A program made the position numbers and the translations under genes. Below, piece by piece: positions 49,777 through 62,089 of a DNA stretch of 64,000 bases. How positions within the stretch are numbered: the stretch's first letter is position 1; each line of letters starts with the position of its first letter. The notes below the pieces were generated by a model, which was given only the letters and a program-made list of their open reading frames with translations, was not told the origin of the DNA and did no database searches. The stretch lies in NCBI GenBank assembly GCA_021292105.1, contig CM037864.1, positions 41,530,514 to 41,594,513 on the forward strand. The letters run 5' to 3'. The DNA comes from Anadara kagoshimensis (Eukaryota > Mollusca > Bivalvia > Arcoida > Arcidae).

Positions 49777-50364
49777 CTTGATCATTTTGTCCTAAAACAA
49801 ATACTGATCTAGACACTGCACTAGTTCCCAGGGCCCACACTGGCTCAATTTTTTTGTCACAATTTAAGGAGAAATTTTAGTCTTCTAGGACATTATTTTT
49901 ATTTGAAGATGATGTTTTGTCGCAATCCATAAAAAGTGTTGCAAATTGTGACGTTTGGGACTGGCAGTGTGAGTCCTGAGTTCCATATAAGACACTTGCT
50001 TCGTCATTGTTCTACAGACTACAGCTTAGTTGGTAGTGTGTAGGATGTAACTGAGTAATACCAGTAGTTAACAATCACTGTATAATCTACTGTAAAGGAA
50101 ATAATAGTAATCTAAGTTATATAACCAATCTTAAACTAGGCAAACATTTGTCATGTATATATATAAACAAGTAATGTTTAAACCATTCAGTTTATGACAT
50201 TTGTCTGCCAGATATTAATACCTGTGTTAGCAATAAGAATATTTGAAGTATATGATAGCTTACTCAGATTAATATTTACCTTACAAAAGTCCTTATTTTT
50301 AACTTTCTCACAATTTTTAGTATTGACACCTACGTTTGAATTCTATTCAGGCAGATCCTAGTTT

Positions 50365-50600
50365 AAAGAGTTCAGTTGAGTAATGGTGTTTTATGCCCCA
50401 GTCAAGATTGTCTTATATCGAGGCAGTCAGTTTAGGAATAGTGCCTACGATGCCAGGAAAAATCAACAACCTTCAGCAAGTGAACTGACAAACTTTCTTA
50501 TATTAGGTTCTGTCCTGAGTCAGATAAAACCAAGGCAGTGAGAGGCACTGTGAGCAGTAAGCACAGGCTGTTGACCACTCAGCCACCAAGGCCACGCTAG
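50365..50600 (-). mobile_element. tRNA-derived SINE (minus) followed by a SINE body (plus)
   Basis: Minus-strand tail word GTTGAGTAATGGTGTTTTAT, body with CTGACAAACTTTCT, head ending near GTTGACCACTCAGCCACC. A plus-strand SINE body remnant (GTGTGCAAAGTTTGTCAGTT to CTTGACTAAGGCA) abuts it at 50602-50730, forming an inverted pair. Confidence 0.65.
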
Positions 50601-51231
50601 TGTGCAAAGTTTGTCAGTTTGATTGCTAAAGATTTGTGGTTTTATCGAGGCACTCTGGGTTTCCTCCACCATTTTCTAACTGACCATCTTGATATAAGTG
50701 ATATAATCTTGACTAAGGCACATGAACAATCATTACTTTACTCCACTGTTTTTAACATTGATCTGTCTTTACAATTTGTGGCCTTTTCTTTATAAACTGT
50801 AGAGGTGTTATCATATATTTAACCACAGGATAATGGTCTTGCTCAACTGTAATGGTGAGCTTTTTTACACCTCTATATTGTTATCAGAGATGAAAATTGC
50901 CACTTAAAAGCTCCAAGCAACAAGTGAAACTTAAAATTAATGATTTGGCCTTAAAAGATTTTATTTTCATACATTGTTTAAACATTATGTTGACAAGATT
51001 TTAGATAAAATTTCCAAACAGAAAATTAACATTTAGACCTTAAAAGATTTCGTTTCTACATTATTTAAAGCTTATGTTGATAAGTTTTCTAGATAAAGTT
51101 TAAAATTTTCAAACTTACACGAAATAAAGTCACATGTTTATTTGCAGTAGGATAGAGAGAGGCGGAAGGAAAAAGGGGAATCTGTTATATAGAATTTGTT
51201 GTTTAGTAAACACATACTATACATGTACTAG

Positions 51232-51455
51232 TATAGTGCATCAAGTTTGACCTGGTCGTTTGACCTTTAATTTGAATATTAGATTAGGCTTATAGACTGT
51301 GTGATTTAGGTAAGACAGCATTTTCATTACCATGAACACACGGTACCCAGTATCACTATCATCTGTCCTTATATATCAACTTTATATAGCCCCTAAATCA
51401 CACAATGGATACATGAATTAAAGGTCAAATGGCCAGGTCAAACTTGATTCAGTAT
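51232..51455. mobile_element. MITE with TCAAGTTTGACCTGG termini
   Basis: TCAAGTTTGACCTGGTCGTT with TTTGACCTTTAAT at the left is inverted at the right as ATTAAAGGTCAAATGGCCAG with GTCAAACTTGA. Interior GTGATTTAGG/CCTAAATCAC is also inverted. Single copy in the window. Confidence 0.85.
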
Positions 51456-51894
51456 ACTCTTATATAGTCATCCTGAGTCATTGACTGTGATAGAGTATTT
51501 CCTATTGTACTTCTGTCTGTACATACTTGATAAAGCTCAGCTGTTAAGTAGCCACTTGTAAAGGGCTATGTTACAATGTGTTTTCTCTCATAAAAGATAT
51601 TTATCAAGTTACAAAGTGTCAATATAATATTGATACTACAGTTTTAAATGCTTAAATGGTCAAGTTGTGATTCATTTAATAGTTCTTCCTTATTGGTGAA
51701 GAGAAGAGACAGCAAAAGATCGCTCTTACAGAGTGTACTGACTGTACTCCTAAGTGGTTATAAAAACAGTTGTTGGCAAATCCTGATTGTTTCAAATGAT
51801 ACTCGAGATATTTTTTGTCCATTCTCAACTTTAGATATATGCCTCCTACTCTTTTAATTTTAGAAAGATGTAATGAAAAACATTTATTGAAACA

Positions 51895-52185
51895 TTGCTC
51901 AAAGGCAAAAAGCCTAAAGAAGACACCTAAGGGAGACAACTTTAGTTAACCCCCTTGTCTGAAAAAAGAATGTTTGATTACCAGTATTTCATTTCAAGGC
52001 AAATGAAAATTAAATATAATTCAATATGCTCTCAACTATTCTGATTTTATCAAATGTTTTGTATAACATCTATAGCAAAAAATAATCAAAGGCAAATAAA
52101 GCTTAAAGAAGAACCCTACAGGAGACAGCTTCAGTTATCTCCCTTCTTTTTAAGAAAGGAATATGTTTAATTATTCTATTTGAAG
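51895..52185 (+). repeat. Diverged tandem duplication (~190 bp period)
   Basis: CAAAGGCAAAAAGCCTAAAG at about 51899 and CAAAGGCAAATAAAGCTTAA at about 52088 begin similar ~100 bp blocks, both with GGAGACA and TTATCTCCC/TTAACCCCC words. Confidence 0.6.
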
Positions 52186-53040
52186 TTAACTGGAAATTTT
52201 TTTATTGAGTTTAGCAATGAAACGGCTAGATTAAGCAATTTATTGTCAGACTCGAAAACACAAAACTGCTGTCAGACATACTGGTATATACTGTATAAAA
52301 GCTTGTCGTCTCATAATGAGTGCGAACAGAAACAGTTTTTCAGACGTAATCATTAAGATTTAGTAATACCATGGTGATAGAAATAAAAGTAATTATTTTA
52401 TTTTATTTGTTTTATTGTTTCCAGCCTTTGCACATATGTACATAGGCTTTTGAAGCTCAAAATAGTACTTAGACATAATCTAAGGCCTTGTTTAAATTAC
52501 CACTACATGGAATAAGTTAAGTTTTAATTTTCTTATACAGTCTGCAAACATAGACTGTTACCTTTGAAGAGGATTTCTAAATGAGAACCCTTCAGAAGTA
52601 ACTCTCCACATTGCACTGTACAAACATTGTAAAAATAGTAATAAAAGAATGTTGTTTTTAATTTTAGCGAGTTTGTAATGCCGATATTGAACAGAGTCTA
52701 AACCTTGGCTGATAACAACTATATTATGTAAACATTTTAATGCTATTTATGTTAACCATTGATAAATTATGTACCGGTAATCTGGATAACTTTGTTACTA
52801 TTCTTAGTTACTTAACAGATGTTGAAATAAGAATTTGAGAATTTTGATATTTACCAGGAAAAACAAATTTCTGTCATCACTTCGTCATTTTTGTAAAAAA
52901 GAACAAATTATGATAACGCTGTTGTAATGATTTTAGGATAAAAAATATGAAAGCATTAAATGATTGTTGATGTTGGAAGTTATTTATGATAATCGGTGGC
53001 ATATAAATATCATTTTGATCAAATTCCCATGTGTTAGAGT

Positions 53041-53460
53041 CAGTGTTAGGATCAGTTTTTGTGCAATAAAAGATTGGCAAAATGGCAACAATGAATTTAC
53101 GAACTTGTTACATGATTATATAATTACACACCATGGAGAGAGTGTAATTTAAAAAAAACAACAAAAACCAAAACAACCTGTTTTTCCACAATAGTAGGTT
53201 ATGATCAGTTTTTGTGCAGTAAAAGATTGGCAAAATGGCAACAATGAATTTACGAACTTGTTACATGATTATATAATTACACACCATGGAGAGAGTGTAA
53301 TTTAAAAAAAAACAACAACAAAAACCAAAAACAACCTGTTTTTCCACATTAGTTGGTTATGATCAGTTTTTGTGCAATAAAAGATAAGCAAAATGGCAAC
53401 ATTGAAGTCAAAAACTTGTTACTTGATTATATAGTTACACTCCATGGAGGGATTGTTGAT
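53041..53460 (+). repeat. ~155-bp tandem repeat, three copies
   Basis: ATCAGTTTTTGTGCAATAAA starts units at 53051, 53204 and 53362 (periods 153 and 158). Units share GGCAAAATGGCAACA and ACACCATGGAGAG. The first two are almost identical; the third is diverged and truncated. Confidence 0.92.
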
Positions 53461-53788
53461 TTAAAATAAAAATATTTGGTTTTAAGTTTTGAATGTTCAA
53501 TGGGTTGTGGGTTAAATTAATTGCTGGATTTGTATTGAAACTGAAAAAATGCTGCAATATTCGCTTTGTGGAATGCTTGGCATAACGCTGAAACTAAAAG
53601 ATTTGATGAAACCTTTTATATTCTTCCTATAGAATGGGTTGTCATGACAAATTATAAAATATAAATGCATATGATGCATTAGATAGGTCAACAATACCAT
53701 AATAATCTACTATACTACCAGCATAACTGTTACAGATCTGATTATAGAACATATAGGAAATTTTCATCATGATAAGTGATATTTACCA

Positions 53789-53952
53789 GGTTTCTACAAA
53801 TTTTAAATTTATAAGTAGCTAAATTTCTCAAATTTGAAAATGTAATCCTTTTAAAAGTATTTTCTCACAAATTTGCTAAAATAGGTTACTTTTTGAAAGA
53901 ATTTCTCAGAAATTAGTAGCCAATGGCAATTTTAGCTACCAGGAATGAAAAC
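53789..53952 (-). repeat. GTAGCCAA interspersed repeat, copy 5
   Basis: Close to 40121-40289 in the same orientation (AGAATTTCTCAGAAATTAGT, then AGCCAATGGCAATTTTAGCT). Confidence 0.7.
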
Positions 53953-54229
53953 ATGGACTTATTTATATGATATTAATTAATATACATATGTAATTCAATT
54001 AATACAAACTGCATTTTATATTCTAATTTGATGGCATTGCTTTCAGTCGAAAGCTGAAATAAGCCAAGTTGTTTAATTTTGCAGATGAAACATTGATGGC
54101 TGCTGATATAATTGGTTAATTACTAGGTGTGAGCTTGCACTTTTAAGAGACTTAATATATTACCTAGTAAATCATTTACATTGATTTATGTTTTTTCTAA
54201 TTCACCAGGGGATATAAATCCCAGCATGG

Positions 54230-54545
54230 ATTTAAAAGGACTTCCCTGTAAAGGCCACCCAGACCTCACACAATATTAAGATGCCCAAAGTCAAGGGCCA
54301 CCCTTGAGCTTCAGGAAATTGATATATTAAAAGTGCTGAACACCTTTGAACTCATAATTTCTAGAAAATTTTCTATAAGGCCCATCCAGAACCTCCAAAA
54401 GGTAGCCCATAGTCTATGGTTCATACACCTTAGTGTAAGGTCCAAGCAGGATCTCCAAAAGGTGTTCCATAATCTATGATTCGGTGACCTTTGTAAGGCC
54501 CAAACAGGACCCCCAAAAGGTGGCTCATATATGGGTCAATGGCCT
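54230..54545 (+). repeat. Short imperfect repeats with CTCCAAAAGGT
   Basis: Blocks containing AAGGCC(C)A, a CAGGA/CAGAA word, CTCCAAAAGGT(A/G/T) and CCCATA/CCATAATCTATG recur three to four times at roughly 60-bp spacing. Function unknown. Confidence 0.5.
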
Positions 54546-56299
54546 CAGTGGCAATGGAAGAAAAAAGGAGTATGGTGCCTTGTATCTGTCTGGAAGAAAC
54601 TTGAATGGGGTCAACAGTGTATATAGAATAAACATATAGTGTTGACAACTATTTCAATTACTTAATACTATACAAATGATTGTGCAATCTTAAGAAAACA
54701 ACCACTATTTAGATTGAGCTCAACTGAAATTTCAGCTAACAGTTCTAGTCTGTTGTGAATTAGAAATTTCTTTACCACTTGTTCACAAAGGATTCTTGAA
54801 CTAGTCATTATTAGGGTATTACATGTTGAACACTATTCTAACAGAGCCCTATATTGAGTTGTATTTGTTATAGACTTGTCTAGTTCAAACTGTTCTTTGT
54901 TGAAAGCAAACAGTAGCTGTCTGTTGAAGGTTACCGTACCTTAAAGAGATTTTAAGGAATGCATGTCAAAATTTCAGTTACTCCTCAGATATAGGACAAA
55001 TTTCATTACATGTATATATAATAAAGGTTTATATAATATATACAAGATATATGAAAGATATAACTTAATTGATTTATCTGTGATCTGTTATTAAGTTATG
55101 TGGCTCTGCTGACACTCATCTTTCATGTATACCATTACATTTAATCTTAATTTATGCAAATTTATTCATATGAAAAAGTGAGTATTAAGAAACAAGATAG
55201 TGTTTCATATTACACTTTGATATGACATGTTAAGAATGTCACTTAGTTCTAATTTGGGAATCTTTTTATAGCATATACTTCAATCAGTTTCACTGCAGGT
55301 TTCTGGAAAAATTAATTGTGTTAAGGAACTTTAAAATTCCTCTCCCCTGATAAACCACAACTCAACACATGGCAGTTTTCATGTCTGATGTTGGATAGTA
55401 TCTTTATATATCTCTGATGTCTAATATTGTACTTTTTATGCATCATTTCATCAGTTCCAGACCTAGCTAAACTGGTAACTTTTGGGAAGGGCTGGTTACT
55501 GTTTCAGTAGTCAAAGGACTTTTTGTACTCCCTACAAATGAAGTTTAGGGGGTATATATGAAATATCCACCAGTCTGTCTCAATATTATGTCAGCTCCAT
55601 ATCTCCCATGTTTATGGGTGAATTTTGATCAAACTTGACACAAATTTAAACCAACCTGAGCCAATGTATCTAATACCAAATTTAGTGTCTATCTGTCTGG
55701 GCAATATTGGGAATGGAAGGGCGAGTTGTCTCTCAAGAGGCTGCTTAGTTTGTTCTGATATTCCATATGATTGCAGCGATAAAGCATTTATACAAGTATA
55801 TCCAAGTACATGTATAGGTATGGGGATATTGTTTTTGTTACCTTCATAGAATTTATAAGGTCACAAGGTTGGGGGTCAAGGTCAGTCTGTTCTAAAGGAC
55901 ACTTTCTATTATTCCCAGCATATTATGACCTTCTACTTGATCAATTGTTCTGTTTTAAATGAGAGTGCTTGTTGATCTCCTATCCTTAATGGTCATCAAG
56001 AACAGGTACATGGCTATAAAACTATCTCAAGTTGTTTGTATACAGATAAGTTACTAAGTTGTGGTCAGTTTTACACGATGTTGATATAGCTGGAGAAAAC
56101 CATGGTATCTATAACATACAAATTATATATCCGTGAAAACCATGATATCTACTTTATAATCAGGCATTCTTTTGTTTAATGAATTTCTGATTCATTTATA
56201 AAAAGTGTAAATATGCTAATAATTTCTCCATGTTACCTATCAGCTTGATAACACTGTCAGATGCCTGATAAATCAATTGATACCAGCTCTATATATAGT

Positions 56300-56498
56300 A
56301 CAGACCTATCAAAAGTTTAACACTAAAAACCTTACAAATTAGTCCTGAATTAGCAGCTCGTCTTGGCCTCTTGTTAGCTTTTTGGCAGTTTCTATATATT
56401 CCTCAGCAGTTTTGCGACTACATGTATATCTTGGCCAATCGTCAGCCAAGCTTCATTTCCTTTTCATTAGCTCAGTGTTAAACTTTTGACAGGTCTGT
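56300..56498. mobile_element. TIR element, ACAGACCTGTCAAAA family, better copy
   Basis: ACAGACCTATCAAAAGTTTA with ACACT at the left is inverted as AGTGT and TAAACTTTTGACAGGTCTGT at the right. 199 bp. Same family as 4930-5138. Confidence 0.85.
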
Positions 56499-56904
56499 GC
56501 GGTATAATGGGTAATAAATGATATTGGTATTGGGTTCATGGCTAATTGGTTGCCAAAATAGCAGTGCTTCACATTGTAACTTCTCAGTTCATACTGAAGT
56601 TGTTATTCAATGAAAGTGTTATCTACCATGTACTTTTAATGTAAAGAAAACAGTTTGTATTTTGTTTAGTACACCTTATCAAATTTTAGACATTGCCTAC
56701 TGTATGCATAGTGCAATAAGTAAAATATTCCTCACTGATTGGGTTTTTGATACAGAAAATATTATGCAAAATCCTGCATAAACAAATTTTCAACTCGATC
56801 CAGTGTAATTTATTGAGTTAAAGAGTTTAGAGTTATGCCTGTGGTACCAGGGAGGTACATAGGCCACTGATAATTTATTGAAATAACATTTTATTGTCTT
56901 CCAA

Positions 56905-57380
56905 CTGGATATAGGTGAACAGTTAAACCTGTAAATAAAACCAAATTAAACCAAATATTTATTAAAGGATTATAGATCACTGTACCACTATAATAATTGT
57001 AGATTTAGAAATGCCTGATTTTCAAAAATTTTGAGTGACAGGCCTACTTACTATGGCATTATTTAAGGTCAACCTGGTCTTTAGCTGGTGTCATCTTGAT
57101 ATAAGTGAACCTGTAAAATCAAACCAAATTAAATCAAATTTTTATTAAAGGATCACAGATCACTGTACCACTCTGATAAATGGAGATTCAGAAATACATT
57201 TGTACCTGGTTTTCAAAATTTTTTAATGATAGCCCAACTTACTACCACAAATTGGCCTTTAGCTGGTGACATCTAGATATAGGTGAAGATTTAAACCTGC
57301 ATCATCAAAACCAAATTAAATCAATTTTTTATTAAGCCCATATTATGTCCCAAATCAAATTTTTATTAAAGGATCACGGA
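56905..57380 (+). repeat. ~175-bp tandem repeat, about three copies
   Basis: Blocks containing TTTATTAAAGGAT(T/C)A, AGATCACTGTACCACT, GCTGGTGTCATCTTGATATA and ACCAAATTAAA recur near 56945, 57125 and 57305, with increasing truncation. Confidence 0.75.
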
Positions 57381-58050
57381 TCAATGTCCCACTCTGATAG
57401 TGATAATTGCAGATTCATAAAGAATGGAGTTGATCACTTGATGATGTTGATCACTTGATGTGGGACTGTTGTATTTAATCCTCAGCCATTGATGTATCCT
57501 ATTATAAATGTTACATTGATCAATCCCTTTTATAATTTCCAATGCCATTCTCTGTGTTTTACCATATAACCTAGCTGGTCTTCCCATAAATTCTCTCTCT
57601 TTATAGGATTTGTATTGCCATGTGGTTGTGTTTCTAATGAAAAGAGTTAATATTTAAATCATGATTTATAATTATGTATACACCTTGATACTGGCTACTA
57701 TAACCATGTTCTCAATTTATTACTCAAATTCATCAGATTTTATTTGAATAAGAATCTTTTTATGACAACATGAAAGGATTAGGGACCTTGTATAAACAGA
57801 ATTCAGAATGTGTGAAAATTGTTTTATATGTCTAATATAAGGTGAACATGAAAGGGAAAGGTCAGATAAAGGTACAAAACACTTGTATACCATTTATATA
57901 AAACAGTTAATTGACAGTTGTTGAACAACAAGAAAATCAGAGTTATTTCTGTTAATTACTGTGGAGAGACCTACCTGGTGGCCAAGTGGACTAAAGTACC
58001 AGCTATTAAATCACATACCGTAGGCCTCCCATGACCTATGTTTGATTATA

Positions 58051-58562
58051 CAGTCAAACCTGTCTATACAGGTCATATAAGGGAACCAGGAAATGTGGCC
58101 TTTATGGGAAGGTGGCCTTTATATACAGGTACACCAGGGATTTATCAAAGACCTATTTAGGGCCGAAATTCGGCCCCATTCCCAATGGTAAAAACTTTGA
58201 TTTTTTCCCAAAACCGGCTGAGAAAATTCCCAATTAGAAAATTGTGTTGTTTTTAAACGAAAATGAAAGTAAATTTTGTGTAATTTTGAAGACTTTGTAA
58301 AATTTGTTGCCAATCTTTGTGTCCAAGACATTGCTGAGCACCTTCAGCATTAGATTTAATCATTAATGGCATCAAAAATGATGTTGAAGTTTTCCCAAAA
58401 TGAGCAAACAGTTGATAGTTTTTCCCAACTTTTAATTTAGGGCCTTTTCCCAAAAGACCCTGATAAATCCCTGGGAGTAAAGAACAATTGGGATACAAGT
58501 TTACTGGCAACTATAAGCAGATGGCCCTTATATAGAGGTAGCCTTTAAGGCAGGTTGGACTG
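58051..58562 (+). mobile_element. 179-bp MITE family, copy 4, interrupted
   Basis: Starts CAGTCAAACCTGTCTATACA after TA and ends GGCAGGTTGGACTG before TA. It is 512 bp because a 339-bp CAGGGATTTATCA element (58135-58473) sits inside; without it about 173 bp remain. Confidence 0.88.
58135..58473. mobile_element. hAT-like MITE with CAGGGATTTATCA termini, copy 2
   Basis: Same termini and interior as 43239-43550. It lies inside a TA-flanked MITE, so it is the younger insertion. No clean 8-bp target duplication is visible. Confidence 0.78.
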
Positions 58563-58649
58563 TACCCATTCAAACAGGTTTTACTATAATAAGAAATTTG
58601 TCAGTTTGCTTGTTGAATCCTGATGATTTTCTCTTTGCTTACTACCCTG

Positions 58650-58860
58650 GGGGACTTGGTGGTCAGGTTGATCACAGTGCCCCTCACCACCTAGGTTCAA
58701 ATCCTACCTGAGCAGCTCCTAGTGCTAAAAATTTTGTCAGTTTGCTTGCCGAAGGCCAATGGTTTCCTCCACCATCCCAGAACTCACTGCCTCAATATAA
58801 GAGAAATAATCTTGATTAGGGATTGGGGTGTGAAACATTTTTCTTCCACTCCACCCGACC
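58650..58860 (+). mobile_element. tRNA-derived SINE
   Basis: Head TTGGTGGTCAGGTTGATCAC, B-box-like AGGTTCAAATCCTA, body CTCCTAGTGCTAAAAATTTT with GTCAGTTTGCTTGCC, and tail CACTGCCTCAATATAA. Confidence 0.7.
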
Positions 58861-59238
58861 CACCAAATGTTGTATTGTTCTTTACATGAAAATTGCCTCT
58901 TACAGATGGGATCTTTAAGATTGGTTTAATGTAACCACTTATTAGTCAGGTTTTTGTTTTATAAATTTATTCAACACTTGTTTTAATGTTTTAAGAAATA
59001 GTTGTATAAATCTTGAAATAGACTGTATACCAATCCTTGTTATATAACAATTGTGTAAAAGTTTCTGACTGCCAAACAGATTAGATTTTATGTGGTTTTC
59101 ATGTAAATGTCTTCCTCTGGGAGTTACAGTTTGAATCTATATTTTACTAGTCTGTAGTCTTGACTTACAACGTATATTAACATATTTAGTGCAGATATGA
59201 CTATAAAATTATCATTTAATACTGTTGTATTATAAAAA

Positions 59239-59478
59239 TATGTATATAGAAAGCCAAACAACATTGGCCTGTCTGCTTGACCTTTCTTTAGGAATATTCA
59301 TACATGCGGATCGGCCAAATACTTGGGTAGTAACAGGATTTGTAGTTTTACATAAACAATGCATGTTTTCCATAAGGTACACAGAATAAACACCTGTGTT
59401 TCCAATAATAAATGTGTCCATAATAAAAAATTAAGTTAAAGGTCAAGAGGACAGAACAATGTTGTTTGCCCATACATA
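59239..59478. mobile_element. MITE, GCAAACAACATTGACCTGTCC-type family, copy 3
   Basis: TATGTATATAGAAAGCCAAA at the left and GTTGTTTGCCCATACATA at the right are inverted, with sub-terminal TTGACCTTT/AAAGGTCAA. Confidence 0.8.
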
Positions 59479-59839
59479 TTGTTGTTTGTTTCAAAATCTA
59501 TATGATGTTGGGGTTTAATTTCTATATTAAGTTGTAATACATGTGTACTCATAATATTAATGTAAAATGAACACTGATGTCGTAATTATTTTGGAATTTA
59601 CTTCATAAATATTGTATTGTTTCTTCATTATTAATATACTTAGTAACATTTCGGGTTGCCATGAACACCTAGATACGTGAAAAATTTATGAAGTGCATCA
59701 AAAATATTTACAGAAAATTATATTGATCATCTAGAGTGAAAATCTTTAATTTGAAGTTAGCGATCCATTAACAGATAATCAATACATTGGTGGATCGTGA
59801 ATCCTGAGTCGTCAGTTATAAGCTGAATTTGTAAAACAT

Positions 59840-59950
59840 GGACTGGATTGGGTTAGTAAAATGTGGATTATTGGGTTGGACCATTTGACTGGACTCGGGC
59901 TGGATTGGGCTAGTAAAATGTGGGTTATTGGGTTGGACCATTTGACTCAA
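59840..59950 (+). repeat. ~55-bp tandem duplication
   Basis: GGATTGGGTTAGTAAAATGT and GGATTGGGCTAGTAAAATGT each start a unit ending GGTTGGACCATTTGACT. Confidence 0.88.
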
Positions 59951-61396
59951 CTTTTAGATTGGAACACTGATGTGACTAGATTTTTGAGGTTACGGCTTAT
60001 ATATGCATATATTTCTTTAAAATAGCAGATTTATTTGAATTGGACCATAAGAATATTGAATCATGAGGTAGACCATTTGAATGAACTCATGGATTGTAAT
60101 TGATTGAACTAGATCTATTAGAATGCCATTTCGATATGCATATATTTTCCAGACTTAACAGTTCTATCATATTGTTGCAAATTTGTAAACTGCAGAAGTT
60201 TAATCTTGAAGTCGATTCAAATCCCAAAATTCAGTTTGAGTCCAATTAGGTCCATATTTTACACAGTGCCGTTCAAAAGGTTTATAAAAAGCGGATTGAA
60301 AATACAATATATCAGGATTTTATAGACAGACATATCAGGGTTATCCATTTGTTTTATTTCAATTTTAACACATATTGCATGTATTCTTTAAATCAATATT
60401 CACCTTATTAGACTTTAATGAGAAGGAATGAAATGTACAGGAAAATATTGATCCAGTTAGAAAACAGAATGACATTTTTCAACCCTTCATTTGAGCAAAA
60501 CACACCCAAACATTAAACATTAAGCAAAAAACCCACCTAGTCATTATTATGTCATTGTTTTAGGAGACATGGTATTGGTTTGTAGGGAATCTGACATTGC
60601 ACAATTTTATATCCGCTACAAACGTCCATTTATCATCATTAAAATGATATAAGCACTATGTACCAGCAGGGTTGTTGATGTATTCCTTGCCGCCACTTGG
60701 GATACCTTGTATATTGTCCCGAAAAATGTAAGGCTCTCGTACATGGACCTTATTTTTAAACTTTTTCTTGCCAGCCCTAGCTTACCCTGCTCCATGGTAA
60801 TTGCAGGTGTGCACAACTACTTTGGTTATGGCTATGCTATGGTAAAGTAAAACATAACAAAATTGAAGTTTGAAAATTATGCAGCAAACACAGTGACTAT
60901 CAAAAGTAGACATGTTAGTTTGTAATAAACATTAAGATAATAAGTGATAGATTATCCTTTTAATCCTTTCAAAGCTTTGACCGACACATTTTATGTTTTA
61001 CTAATTAATGATATATTTATACAAGTTCATTACTCATCATAGTTAGAGGTGAAGCGATTAAGTCTTTTAAACTTTATATATACATGTACTTGTATAAAGA
61101 TGTTAAGCAAATGATACACTTGTCTCTACCTGCCAGATGACTGGTCATCCTCTTTCATGCTTCTGAAATAATGCCATCAACTCATTACTCAACCAGTAGG
61201 ATTAAGCCGTAATTAAGGCTTTTAAAACTTAATAATTATTAGTATAAAGAGCGATACAGATAAATGTTAGATGTTGAAGATGGTGTGTATAAACAAATAT
61301 AAAGATGTTGTTAAGAGATGTTATGTTTTGCCTCCCCCTCCCCCAGATGTTATGATGATAACCTGTTTACCTACAGGCCTATCACCTTTCTTCAAA

Positions 61397-61745
61397 CAGA
61401 CTACACTGGTAAAGTGGAAAATCTTGACTAGACTCTGACTCCTTATGAAGAAGATCGGGGTTGAACAACAGACTACACTGGTAAAGTGGAAAATCTTGAC
61501 TAGACTCTGACTCTGTATTAGACTAGAACCCTTGTTAGAGTGTTCACTCCTTATGAAGAAGGTCGGGGTTGAACAACAGACTACACTGGTAAAGTGGAAA
61601 ATTTGGACTAGACTCTGACTCCTTATATAGAAGATCGGGGTTGAACAACAGACTACACTGGTAAAGTGGAAAATCTTGACTAGACTCTGACTCTGTATTA
61701 GACTAGAACCCTTGTTAGAGTGTTCACTCCTTATGAAGGTCGGAG
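61397..61745 (+). repeat. Higher-order tandem repeat of 72- and 108-bp units inside a SINE head
   Basis: CAGACTACACTGGTAAAGTG starts units at 61397, 61469, 61577 and 61649 (spacings 72, 108, 72). The longer units carry an extra TCTGTATTAGACTAGAACCC stretch. The last long unit runs into an ordinary SINE B box (GGAGTTGAACCCC) and body (61740-61890). Confidence 0.9.
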
Positions 61746-61902
61746 TTGAACCCCTTCCAGGCCCAACAAAGACTTGAAAATAGGAAATGACTGTTCTTTC
61801 GCCAAGTCCTTGGCATTTAGGAAAGAGAATAAATATCTGATGCCTCGTGTGATGTTAGTCATAGTATGCTAAAGAACCTTCCCTGAAAATACTGCAAAGG
61901 TA

Positions 61903-62089
61903 CAGTAAAACCTCGATTCATCACCACCATTTGTTTAGTCAAATTTTGGCGTTATAAAGGGGTTTGGCAATAAATCGAGGGAGGCCCATAAAGAAAAACA
62001 TAAAGAAAATGGATTTTTGGACTTCAAAATAGTGTGGCGATAAGCGAGGTGGCAAAGTTATCAAGGGGCATTATAACGAGGTTTTACTG
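61903..62089 (+). mobile_element. 187-bp TA-flanked MITE, CAGTAAAACCTCG family
   Basis: CAGTAAAACCTCGATTCATC at the left, and CATTATAACGAGGTTTTACT plus G at the right, are inverted and flanked by TA. Termini resemble pogo/Tigger-type Tc1-mariner elements. No transposase. Confidence 0.85.

Noticed and set aside
60616-60816. 66-residue minus frame (SLTFFGTIYKVSQVAARN)
   Set aside because: Composition is more protein-like than its neighbours, but no family is recognised, there is no splice support, and it stands alone in an intron; left unassigned.
61321-61400. Possible ARHGAP39 exon after CCCCCAG at about 61345
   Set aside because: The following sequence does not encode the expected second WW motif and hits stops; the acceptor-like tract is probably chance.
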